NCBI GenBank assembly: GCA_002413305.1
Contig: DHWS01000032.1
Coordinates: 10,809-34,748, forward strand
Reading direction: 5' to 3'
Length of the DNA: 23,940 nt
Source of the DNA: Actinobacteria bacterium UBA5176
GTDB lineage: Bacteria; Actinomycetota; UBA4738
Below are positions 7,462 to 14,598 of this stretch, one piece after another; position 1 is the first letter of the stretch; every line of letters starts with the position of its first letter. A program made the translations under genes and the position numbers. Below the pieces are notes generated by a model that saw nothing but the letters and a program-made list of their open reading frames with translations, was not told where the DNA came from and ran no database searches.

Positions 7462-7862
7462 TCGCCTCGCTGATCTGGGCCGTGCCGAATGCCCGCTCAT
7501 CCCGGGCCGCGGCAGCGAGCGCGAAGGCCCTCACTGGACGGATCGGCGTCCTTCGGGCCACGCTGGCCGCCGAAAGGTCCGAGCTCGCCTCCCAGGATGC
7601 AGGGCTTGCAATGGCGGAGCAGGCGCTGTCAGACGATCGCGGGGCCCTGGCGAACCTCACCGCTGAGATCTCCACATTGGAGTCCGAGATCAAGGACGCG
7701 AACAAGCAGTTGGCTGTGGCCAAGGCCACGGCGGCGGCGAGGGCAAGTGTCGAACCGCAGGGTTCGAGTTCAGAGCCGGTACCCACGCAGATCACACCTC
7801 CGATCGTCTGCGACATCTCTTATGACGGCCATTCCTTCCACCTGATCTGTCACCCGGGATGA
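7458..7862 (+). CDS. Hypothetical coiled-coil protein, 134 aa, probably the main part of a split membrane-anchored gene
   Basis: I do not recognise a family. The frame starts at a GTG at 7458 with a truncated hydrophobic segment (IASLIWAV). A long Ala/Leu/Glu-rich region with heptad-like spacing follows (about residues 15-95: ALTGRIGVLRATLAAERSEL onward), which predicts an extracytoplasmic coiled coil. A Ser/Pro linker comes next. The tail holds two cysteines (IVCDISYDGHSFHLICHPG) 12 residues apart that could form a disulfide outside the cell. The hydrophobic start is too short for a proper membrane anchor unless it is joined to the 39-aa frame upstream. Its TGA overlaps the ATG of the next gene as ATGA, so the two are coupled. 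The next protein has the same plan, suggesting a functional pair. Confidence 0.55.
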   Translation: MIASLIWAVPNARSSRAAAASAKALTGRIGVLRATLAAERSELASQDAGLAMAEQALSDDRGALANLTAEISTLESEIKDANKQLAVAKATAAARASVEPQGSSSEPVPTQITPPIVCDISYDGHSFHLICHPG

Positions 7863-8203
7863 CCCACGCGGGTGAGATGTCCAGGTTTCGACTCCTTGCT
7901 GGCGCGATTGCGGGCATCATGCTGATCGTGGCGATCGTCCTGGTCATCCTGGAAGTGCCGGTGGCCGCGCGTCGCGGGTCGGGCGAAGCCCGGGTGCGCA
8001 TTCTCCGGGCTGATCTGACGCACCTGACGACGGAGGTGGCGGCAGTCCGATCCCGGACCGCGACCGACGGGCAGGAAGCCGCGGAAGCCACGGCGAACGG
8101 GGAGCTGTTGGGAGCCGCCGTCGCGAAGGATGCCGCGGCCGTGGAGCGGCTTCAGGCGCAGCTCAAGGGTATCCGAGCCGAGATCGTAGCCATCTCGGGC
8201 TGA
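7859..8203 (+). CDS. Hypothetical bitopic membrane protein with coiled coil, 114 aa
   Basis: No family is recognised. It starts at an ATG at 7859 coupled to the preceding stop (ATGA). After a short N-terminus comes one strong membrane span (about residues 11-32, LLAGAIAGIMLIVAIVLVIL). A region with heptad-like spacing follows (about 45-110, with LRADLTHLTTEVAAVRS and VERLQAQLKGIRAEIVA), which predicts a coiled coil. The overall plan, small and bitopic with an external coiled coil, matches the preceding gene, although direct sequence identity is low and it lacks the cysteine tail. Hetero-oligomerisation through the coiled coils is a reasonable inference. acyP follows after about 40 bp. Confidence 0.6.
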   Translation: MTHAGEMSRFRLLAGAIAGIMLIVAIVLVILEVPVAARRGSGEARVRILRADLTHLTTEVAAVRSRTATDGQEAAEATANGELLGAAVAKDAAAVERLQAQLKGIRAEIVAISG

Positions 8204-8244
8204 CCAAACCGAGCGGGCGGGCTCCTCGCCTATGCTGGATGTTC

Positions 8245-8520
8245 ATGGCCGCCAAGCGCGTACGCGTCGTGGTGAGCGGCGACGTGCAGGGCGTCGGGTT
8301 CCGGTGGTACACGCGCGAAGAGGCCATGGGGCGGGGAGTGGCCGGCTCGGTCCGGAACCTCCCCGACGGCAAGGTGGAGGCCGTGTTCGAAGGTGACGCC
8401 AGGGCGGTCGACGCCATGGTCGAGTGGTGCCGGTCCGGCCCGACGTGGGCGCGGGTCGATTCGGTGGAGGTGCACAAAGAGCCTCACCGTGGAGAGCCCG
8501 GCTTCCGCATCGACCACTGA
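8245..8520 (+). CDS. acyP: Acylphosphatase, 91 aa
   Basis: Acylphosphatase hydrolyses acyl-phosphate bonds such as those in carbamoyl or acetyl phosphate. The signature VSGDVQGVGFRWYT carries the catalytic arginine (in GFR), and RNLPDGKVEAVFEG carries the catalytic asparagine. The length fits the family of about 90 aa. There is no Shine-Dalgarno; a TATGCT hexamer at 8231-8236 would place transcription at about 8243, so the ATG at 8245 may be read from a leaderless mRNA. A second ATG at 8239 is in frame and would add two residues. An acyP gene directly before smc is a common actinobacterial arrangement. Confidence 0.92.
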   Translation: MAAKRVRVVVSGDVQGVGFRWYTREEAMGRGVAGSVRNLPDGKVEAVFEGDARAVDAMVEWCRSGPTWARVDSVEVHKEPHRGEPGFRIDH

Positions 8521-8567
8521 GCCCGCTCCCGGGGTAGCCGAATGACACTCATGTGATTTTCGTGCTC

Positions 8568-8594
8568 GCAAATCCCGAACCGTCCGGGATTTGC
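8568..8594. repeat. 10-bp perfect inverted repeat between acyP and smc
   Basis: The arms GCAAATCCCG (8568-8577) and CGGGATTTGC (8585-8594) pair perfectly around a 7-nt loop. There is no T-run after it, so it is not a canonical intrinsic terminator. It ends 19 nt before the chosen smc start and covers the region where the smc promoter should be, so it may be an operator, or a U-less terminator for acyP. Confidence 0.6.
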
Positions 8595-8613
8595 CCGTAG
8601 CATGCGAGGAGAA

Positions 8614-11600
8614 GTGTTCTTGCGATCGCTCACCGTCCGCGGGTTCAAGTCGTTCGCCGACAAGACCACGCTGGAGTTCACCCCTGGCGTCAGCGTCATC
8701 GTCGGTCCCAACGGGTCCGGCAAGTCGAACATCGCCGATGCGTTCGCCTGGGTGCTGGGCGAGCAGGGCGTTCGAGCGCTGCGGGGCGCCCAGATGAGCG
8801 ACGTGATCTTCGCCGGGAGCCCCGGGCGGCCCGCGCTCGGGCTGGCGGAGGTGAAGCTGGTCATCGACAACTCCGCCGGCCTGATCCCCGTGCCCGCCAC
8901 CGAGATCGAGATCAGCCGGGCCGTCTTCCGGTCCGGAGAGAGCGAGTACCGCCTCGGCGGGCGCCCGTGCCGGCTGCTCGACATCCAGGAGTTGCTGTCC
9001 GACAGCGGGCTCGGCCGCGCCCTCCACACCATCGTCTCGCAGGGCCACCTGGAGGACGTCCTGGCCGCCCGGCCCGAGGAGCGGCGGCAATTCATCGAGG
9101 AGGCCGCCGGCATCGCCAAGCACCGCCGGCGCCGGGAGCGGGCCGAGCGTAAGCTGGCCGGTCTCGAACAGGACCTCCTCCGGCTGAACGACGTCGCCGC
9201 CGAGCTGAAGCGCCAGCTCAAGCCCCTTAAGCAGCAGGCCGAACTGGCTGGCCGCCACGAAGCACTGACCCGGGAGGCGACCGGCCTGGCCCGCGATCTG
9301 GCAGCCGCCCGGCTCCGCTCCCTGTATCGGGACCGGGAGCGACGGCAGCCCTCATGGCAGGAGGTCGAAGCCCGCCAGGAGGAGGCGCGGGCCCGGCTGG
9401 CCGAACTGGACGCGGAGATCGCCCGGCTGGACGCGGAGCTCTCCGAGGCGGAGGGGGCGCGCCGGCGGGCCGAGGACCTCCAAGCCGACGCGGTGCGGGC
9501 CAAGTCGGACGCGGAGGATTCGCTCCGCGGATCCATGCGCGAGGAAGGCCAGGCTCGGGAGCGCCTCCAGACGGCGATCGGACGTTCAGGCAGGCTCTTC
9601 GCATTGCAGGAGGAGCTCGCGCTCACGGAGCGCGCGCTGGCGGACGTCAAGGAGACCTTCGACCTGCGGGAGACGGAGCTCGAAGATGCCGAGGCGACCT
9701 ACCGGCGCGAGATGCAGGCCCGGCGCGACGCGGAGGACGAGCGGCGGCGGGCAGGGGAGGAGTCGGCCCGCTCCCTGGCCGTTCGGGAGTCCCTCGAGCG
9801 GGCGCTGGCGGGCTACCAGACCGAGTCGGAGCGGCTGGCATCCTCCCTCGAGGAGGTCCGAGCCCGGATCGGGCGGCTGTCCGGGCGGGCCATCGAGCTG
9901 GAGGCCGAGGTCGAACGCCTCGACGCCCTGGCGAGCCCGCCGGCCGAGGAGCAGTCGAAGCTCGAACGGGAGCGGGTCGAGCTGGCCGCGACGCTCTCGG
10001 AGCTGGGGACGAAGGAGAGCGGCCTGCTGGCCCGGCAGGAGATCGTGGACGCCCATGTCCGGGAGATGTCGGAGTCGCCGGGGGCTGCCTTCCTCGGTCG
10101 GCGTCCCGAACGTGCCCTCGGGTTGCTCCGGGATCTGCTCGGCGTGCCGCCCCACCTGACCGGTGCCGTACGCGGGGTGCTCGGGCCGTTCGTCGACGCC
10201 GTGGCCTACGCGAGGCGGGAGGACGCGCTGGCCGATGCGGTCGCGGAGTCGGCCAGCGGGTTGACGCTGGCCGTCGCCCTGGAGGACGGTCCCGTGCCCG
10301 AAGCGATCGCCGGCGAGCGGGCCCTCCTGGACGCGGTTCGGCCAGACGCGCGGGTCGGGGGGCTGGCCCGGCGTCTGCTGTCCGGCGTCTACCTGGTCCA
10401 CAACCTCGCCGAAGCCGCCACGAAGCATCGCGTGCATCCTGCCGCGCAGTTCGTCACCCCGGAGGGCGCCGTCGTCGGGCCGGCGTTCGTCCGTGTCGCG
10501 GCCGGGCAGGACGCCCGCCTGGAGAAGGGGCGGCGGGAGTCGGCCGCCCTGGAACGCGAGCTGGCCGGATTCCGCCGGGGACTGCGCGAAGGGCGCCGGC
10601 GGATGGCCGAGATCACGGAGCGGATGGCCGTGGTCTCCGGCGAGCTCGAGACGCTCGACCGGAACATCACCACCACCGCGGAGGAGATGGGCGGCGTCGA
10701 AGCCGACCTGTCGTCGCTTCGCCGCGAGGAGCAGCTGGTGGCCGAACGCCTCGCCCAGGTCGAGGCCTCCGCCCGCTCGGCGACGGACCGGCTGGCCGGA
10801 CTCCCCGAAGGGGCGGGGACCGTCCCGCCGGCGCTCCCGCCCTTCCCGGAGGCCCCGATGCACCTCCGGGTCGAGGTCGAAGCTCTTCGGCGGGAGCGTG
10901 CGCGGCTGGAGACCGGGGTGACGAAGACGCACGGGGAGCTCCAGGAGCTCCCCGCGGAGGACCCGGTCGCGCTTCGCGACGCGCTCCAGGAGGCCGAAGC
11001 CGCTCGCGGGGAGGCCGAGGAGCGGCTCCGCAACGCCGAGGGGAACCTCGCCGGGGCGCTCGCGGCCCACCGCGCCTCCACGGAGCGGGCCCGCGACGTC
11101 CAGGGCCGTCACGCCGAGGCCAACCGGTCCTGGCGCGAACAGGCGGCGGAGGTCGAGGCAATCCGTACCGCCCACGAGGAGGAGGATCGGGCGCGCCTTG
11201 ACCTGGAACGACGGATCGAGGAGGCGGAGGTGCTGCTCCGGGAGGGTCACGGCGTGGAGCCGGGGCTCGCCGTGGAGGAGCTGGGCGAGGCCGACACGGC
11301 CGAGGATCTCCAGCGGCGCGCGGACGTCGTGGGCCGACGGCTGGCCCTGCTGGGCAAGGTCAACCTGCTGGCCACCACCGAGCTCGAGCCGCTGCAGCAG
11401 CGCCACGACTTCCTGGTCCGGGAGCTCGAAGACGTCAAGGCCGCCCGCCGCGACCTGCAGGAGGTCATCCACGAGGTCGACCGGCGGATGGAGGAGCTGT
11501 ACGCGTCAGCCTTCCGCGACGTCGCCACCGAATTCTCCGGGCTCTTCGCCGAGCTGTTCCCCGGCGGCGAGGGCCGGCTGGTCCTCACCGACCCGGACGA

Positions 11601-11961
11601 CCCGCTGGGGTCCGGCGTGGACGTCGAGGCCCGGCCCGGCCGCAAGCGGGTCAAGCGCCTGACCCTGCTCTCGGGCGGCGAACGTTCGCTGGCCGCCTTG
11701 GCCTTCCTGTTCGCGATCTTCCGGGCCCGCCCGAGCCCGTTCTACCTCATGGACGAGGTCGAAGCCGCCCTCGACGACGTGAACCTTCAGCGCTTCCTGG
11801 AGGTGATGAAGACCTTTGCCGAACGCTCCCAGATGCTCATCGTCACCCACCAGAAGCGGACCATGGAGATGGCCGACGTGCTCTACGGCGTGTCGATGGG
11901 TAAGGACGGAGCGTCGAAGGTAATCTCTCAGCGGCTGGGGGCCGAGGTGCGGATCGGATAG
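8614..11961 (+). CDS. smc: Chromosome segregation protein SMC, 1115 aa
   Basis: SMC is the ATPase of the bacterial condensin that loops and organises chromosomal DNA. An N-terminal Walker A GPNGSGKSN (about 31-39) begins the head. Two long coiled-coil arms flank a hinge (about 488-630), and the C-terminal head supplies the signature LLSGGERSLAALAF (about 1016) and Walker B FYLMDEVEAALDD (about 1045). I chose the GTG at 8614 because it gives MFLRSLTVRGFKSF, which aligns with the family N-terminus. AGGAG at 8607-8611 is only 2 nt away; it is better spaced for a TTG at 8620, and an ATG at 8602 is also in frame. The protein is slightly shorter than the usual length of about 1,180 aa. It lies directly upstream of ftsY. 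Its kleisin partners ScpA/ScpB are not in the window. Confidence 0.96.
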   Translation: MFLRSLTVRGFKSFADKTTLEFTPGVSVIVGPNGSGKSNIADAFAWVLGEQGVRALRGAQMSDVIFAGSPGRPALGLAEVKLVIDNSAGLIPVPATEIEISRAVFRSGESEYRLGGRPCRLLDIQELLSDSGLGRALHTIVSQGHLEDVLAARPEERRQFIEEAAGIAKHRRRRERAERKLAGLEQDLLRLNDVAAELKRQLKPLKQQAELAGRHEALTREATGLARDLAAARLRSLYRDRERRQPSWQEVEARQEEARARLAELDAEIARLDAELSEAEGARRRAEDLQADAVRAKSDAEDSLRGSMREEGQARERLQTAIGRSGRLFALQEELALTERALADVKETFDLRETELEDAEATYRREMQARRDAEDERRRAGEESARSLAVRESLERALAGYQTESERLASSLEEVRARIGRLSGRAIELEAEVERLDALASPPAEEQSKLERERVELAATLSELGTKESGLLARQEIVDAHVREMSESPGAAFLGRRPERALGLLRDLLGVPPHLTGAVRGVLGPFVDAVAYARREDALADAVAESASGLTLAVALEDGPVPEAIAGERALLDAVRPDARVGGLARRLLSGVYLVHNLAEAATKHRVHPAAQFVTPEGAVVGPAFVRVAAGQDARLEKGRRESAALERELAGFRRGLREGRRRMAEITERMAVVSGELETLDRNITTTAEEMGGVEADLSSLRREEQLVAERLAQVEASARSATDRLAGLPEGAGTVPPALPPFPEAPMHLRVEVEALRRERARLETGVTKTHGELQELPAEDPVALRDALQEAEAARGEAEERLRNAEGNLAGALAAHRASTERARDVQGRHAEANRSWREQAAEVEAIRTAHEEEDRARLDLERRIEEAEVLLREGHGVEPGLAVEELGEADTAEDLQRRADVVGRRLALLGKVNLLATTELEPLQQRHDFLVRELEDVKAARRDLQEVIHEVDRRMEELYASAFRDVATEFSGLFAELFPGGEGRLVLTDPDDPLGSGVDVEARPGRKRVKRLTLLSGGERSLAALAFLFAIFRARPSPFYLMDEVEAALDDVNLQRFLEVMKTFAERSQMLIVTHQKRTMEMADVLYGVSMGKDGASKVISQRLGAEVRIG

Positions 11962-11965
11962 CAGC

Positions 11966-11989
11966 GGCAGCCGTGCCGCGAGGGCTGCC
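11966..11989. repeat. Inverted repeat between smc and ftsY
   Basis: GGCAGCC (11966-11972) and GGCTGCC (11983-11989) form a perfect 7-bp stem with a 10-nt loop just after the smc stop. No T-run follows. It could be a weak or partial terminator, or an RNA-stability element that sets ftsY expression relative to smc. Confidence 0.4.
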
Positions 11990-12051
11990 ACGGGCACCTC
12001 GCAGCCCAGAACGAACTCGAAAGGAGCCGTCCCATCGCCATCCTCCTGGTC

Positions 12052-13089
12052 GTGGTCCTCGCGTTCGCCGCGGCCGCCGCGATCGGATGGTTCGTCATCT
12101 TCCGGGCCCGCCGGAAGCCGCCGGGCCCGGCGGGACGGTCCGAGGTTCCGCGAGAGGAGCCGGAGGCCTGGGAGACACCGACGGTTCGAACGGCACCGCC
12201 CCCGGTCGCCAGACCGGCGCCCAGGCCCGCGGCGGTCCCGGCGGGCGAGGGCCTGGGAGGGCGCATCCGTTCGCTGTTCCGGGCCGGTCCCACGGAGGAG
12301 ACGTGGGAGGGACTCGAGGAGGCGCTGATCCGGGCGGACGTGGGAGCCAAGGCCGCCGCCGCGCTGGTCTCCCGGGTCCGGGAGCGCTACCGCCCCCCGA
12401 TGGACCCCGCGGAGATCGTGTCTTCCGAGGTCGTGGGCATGTTCGGCGCGGACGCACCGTGGACCCCGCCGGTAGGCCAGCCGGGGGTGGTGATGGTGGT
12501 GGGGGTGAACGGGACGGGCAAGACCACAACGATCGGGAAGCTCGCCAACCTCCTGCGGCACGAGGGCAAGAAGGTCAGCCTGGCGGCCAGCGACACCTTC
12601 CGGGCGGGGGCCGGGGAGCAGCTGGATACCTGGTCGAACCGGGCCGGCGCCCACCTGGTCGCCGGCCAGCGGGGCGCCGACCCAGGCGCGGTCGCCTTCG
12701 ACGCGGTGCAGGCGGCGCGGGCTCGTGGGAGCGACGTCCTGGTGGTCGACACGGCCGGCCGCCTGCACACCCGGCAGCCGCTGATGGACGAGCTGCGGAA
12801 GATCCGACGGGTGCTCGAGAAGGCATCGGGCAGGCCGGTCGACGAGGTCCTCCTGGTACTGGACGCGACCACCGGCCAGAACGGCATCGTCCAGGCGCGG
12901 GCGTTCGCCGAAGCGGTGGGGGTGACCGGCGTGGTGCTCACCAAGATGGACGGGACGGCCCGAGGTGGCATCGTGCTCGCCGTGCGGGAGGAGCTGGGGG
13001 TGCCGGTGAAGCTGGTCGGCACCGGCGAGGGCATCGGCGACCTCGAACTGTTCGACCCCCAGTCGTTCGCGGCCCGCCTGGTGCGCTGA
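12052..13089 (+). CDS. ftsY: Signal recognition particle receptor FtsY, 345 aa
   Basis: FtsY is the SRP-receptor GTPase that docks Ffh-ribosome complexes at the membrane. It has a hydrophobic N-terminus (VLAFAAAAAIGWFVIF) with a basic stop (RARRKPP), a Pro/Ala-rich linker, an NG domain with G1 GVNGTGKTTT (about 152), DTFRAGAGEQL, G3 DTAGRLH (about 233), TKMDG (about 297) and the closing GTGEGIGDLELF. The GTG at 12052 is the first canonical start, but it lies 25 nt from the only good Shine-Dalgarno (AGGAG, 12022-12026). An in-frame ATC at 12034 sits 7 nt from that site and would lengthen the membrane span by six residues (IAILLV). The true start is therefore open. The N-terminal anchor is typical of actinobacterial FtsY. 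Confidence 0.95.
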   Translation: MVLAFAAAAAIGWFVIFRARRKPPGPAGRSEVPREEPEAWETPTVRTAPPPVARPAPRPAAVPAGEGLGGRIRSLFRAGPTEETWEGLEEALIRADVGAKAAAALVSRVRERYRPPMDPAEIVSSEVVGMFGADAPWTPPVGQPGVVMVVGVNGTGKTTTIGKLANLLRHEGKKVSLAASDTFRAGAGEQLDTWSNRAGAHLVAGQRGADPGAVAFDAVQAARARGSDVLVVDTAGRLHTRQPLMDELRKIRRVLEKASGRPVDEVLLVLDATTGQNGIVQARAFAEAVGVTGVVLTKMDGTARGGIVLAVREELGVPVKLVGTGEGIGDLELFDPQSFAARLVR

Positions 13090-13096
13090 TCCGCCC

Positions 13097-13996
13097 ATGA
13101 TCGTGGTGGCGGGCGGGAGCGGCTTCATCGGATCCGCCGTGGTCCGGCGGCTGCTAGCCGGCGGGCAGGAGGTCCGGGTCATGACCGCCCACCCCGAACG
13201 GTCCAGGTCGCGGATCGAAGGGATGGGGGCGGCGGTGGTCCTCGGTGACGTTCTGGACGCTTCGTCCCTGGCCGGCGCGGTGCGTGGTGCCGGCGTGGTG
13301 ATCCAAACGCTCACCTTCCCCACGTTCCCGGTCGAGAAGGCACGGAAGCGGTTCACGTTCGAAGAGTTCGACCATCTTGGCACCGAGCGCCTCGTCGGGG
13401 CGGCCGTCGAGGCCGGCGCCAAACGGTACGTCTTCTGCTCCGGTTCGGGCGCGGGCCCGGACGCGCCGAAAGTGTGGTTCCGTGCCAAGTGGGGCGGGGA
13501 GGAGGCGGTCCGCCGCAGCGGCATCGAGCACGCCATCCTCCGCCCGTCGTGGGTCTACGGGCCGGGTGACCCTTCGCTCTCGCGGCTCGTGGCGCTGTAC
13601 CGGCGGCTGCCGTTCCTCCCGGTGGTCGGCGACGGCGAGCAGCGCCTCCAGCCCGCGTTCGTGGACGACGTCGCGGATGCCTTCGCGCTCGCCGCGCGCC
13701 CTGGCGCCCCGGCCGGCACGTTCGAGATCGGCGGGCCCGAGGTCCTGTCCATGAATCAGGTGCTCGGCACGATGATGGAGGTGGCCGGGAGGAGCAAGCC
13801 GATGGTGCACGTGCCGCCCTTCCTGCCGAAGCTGCCCGGGGCGTTCACGCGGTTCCTGCCGAACCCGCCGCTGTCCCCAGGCGCGGTGGACTTCATCACC
13901 GGCGACGCGCTGGCCGATACCCGGTCCCTGCTGGCGGCGTTCGACCTCCGGCTGACGCCCCTTCGGGCCGGGCTGGCCACGTACCTCCGGCCGTGA
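13097..13996 (+). CDS. Atypical SDR / NAD(P)-binding protein (NDUFA9- or NmrA-like), 299 aa
   Basis: This is a Rossmann-fold protein of the extended/atypical short-chain dehydrogenase group. It begins with VAGGSGFIGSAVVRRLL, a GxxGxxG nucleotide-binding motif at about residues 6-12. ILRPSWVYGPGD (about 147-158), a QPAFVDDVADAFALA segment and a GGPEVLSMNQVLG segment follow, all typical of NDUFA9/NAD-epimerase relatives. Where classical members have Tyr-x-x-x-Lys, this protein has WFRAK (127-131), so the catalytic tyrosine seems replaced by Trp while the Lys remains. That favours a non-enzymatic or redox-sensing role over a normal dehydrogenase, but this is inference. It starts 7 bp after ftsY and overlaps the mug gene, so it is probably in the same transcript. 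Confidence 0.8.
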   Translation: MIVVAGGSGFIGSAVVRRLLAGGQEVRVMTAHPERSRSRIEGMGAAVVLGDVLDASSLAGAVRGAGVVIQTLTFPTFPVEKARKRFTFEEFDHLGTERLVGAAVEAGAKRYVFCSGSGAGPDAPKVWFRAKWGGEEAVRRSGIEHAILRPSWVYGPGDPSLSRLVALYRRLPFLPVVGDGEQRLQPAFVDDVADAFALAARPGAPAGTFEIGGPEVLSMNQVLGTMMEVAGRSKPMVHVPPFLPKLPGAFTRFLPNPPLSPGAVDFITGDALADTRSLLAAFDLRLTPLRAGLATYLRP

Positions 13997-14598
13997 TGGG
14001 CCGCGGGGTGGCCGAGAAGCCGTGGCGCCCGTCGAAGGAGCAGCTCGCCGCCGCGGAGGGGGCCCGGGTCCCGGACGTGATCGGCCCCGGACTGCGGGTC
14101 CTGTTCTGCGGGATCAACCCGGGGCTGTACTCGGGCGCCGTCGGCCATCACTTCGCTCGGCCCGGCAACCGGTTCTGGCGGACGCTGTACCTGGCCGGCT
14201 TCACCGAGCGCATGCTCTCGCCGTTCGAGGAGCGGACCCTCCTCGACCACCGCCTGGGCATCACGAACCTCGTGGAGCGGAGCACGGCCCGGGCCGACCA
14301 GTTGCACCCGGACGAGCTGCGCAACGGAGCGGTGCGACTTCGCCGCAAGGCCTGCCGGACGGATCCGGCCATCGTCGTGGTCCTGGGCCTGTCCGCCTTC
14401 CGGGTGGCGTTCGGCGAGGCGGGTGCCGAGGTCGGCCCGCAGCCGGAGACGATCTGCCGCTCGCGCGCATGGCTGTTGCCGAACCCCAGCGGGCTCAACG
14501 CCCACTATCAGGTGGCGGAACTGGCCGCGGTCTTCGGCGAGCTCCGGGCGGCCGTGCAGGCTGCGGCGCTCAGCCGCGGGTTGCCGGCTCCGGGCTGA
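13996..14598 (+). CDS. mug: G/U mismatch-specific DNA glycosylase (Mug/TDG family), 200 aa
   Basis: This enzyme removes uracil or thymine mispaired with guanine, starting base-excision repair after cytosine deamination, which is relevant in a GC-rich genome. The catalytic-loop motif GINPGLYSGAVGHHFARPGNRFW is present (about residues 35-57), and the Asn in GINP is the family's catalytic residue. LPNPSGLNAHY near 157-167 matches the second conserved loop that inserts into DNA. The ATG at 13996 overlaps the SDR stop (TGATG); a GTG at 13993 would add one residue. Its 3' end overlaps the convergent histidine kinase gene by 29 bp. Confidence 0.88.
   Translation: MGRGVAEKPWRPSKEQLAAAEGARVPDVIGPGLRVLFCGINPGLYSGAVGHHFARPGNRFWRTLYLAGFTERMLSPFEERTLLDHRLGITNLVERSTARADQLHPDELRNGAVRLRRKACRTDPAIVVVLGLSAFRVAFGEAGAEVGPQPETICRSRAWLLPNPSGLNAHYQVAELAAVFGELRAAVQAAALSRGLPAPG

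Noticed and set aside
8602..8613. ATG at 8602 as smc start
   Set aside because: It would add four residues ahead of the conserved MFLRSL start and would place the Shine-Dalgarno inside the gene.
9586..11472. 628-codon open frame antisense to smc
   Set aside because: Long antisense frames arise readily in GC-rich coding DNA; the smc strand carries all conserved motifs, and this product has no recognisable domain.
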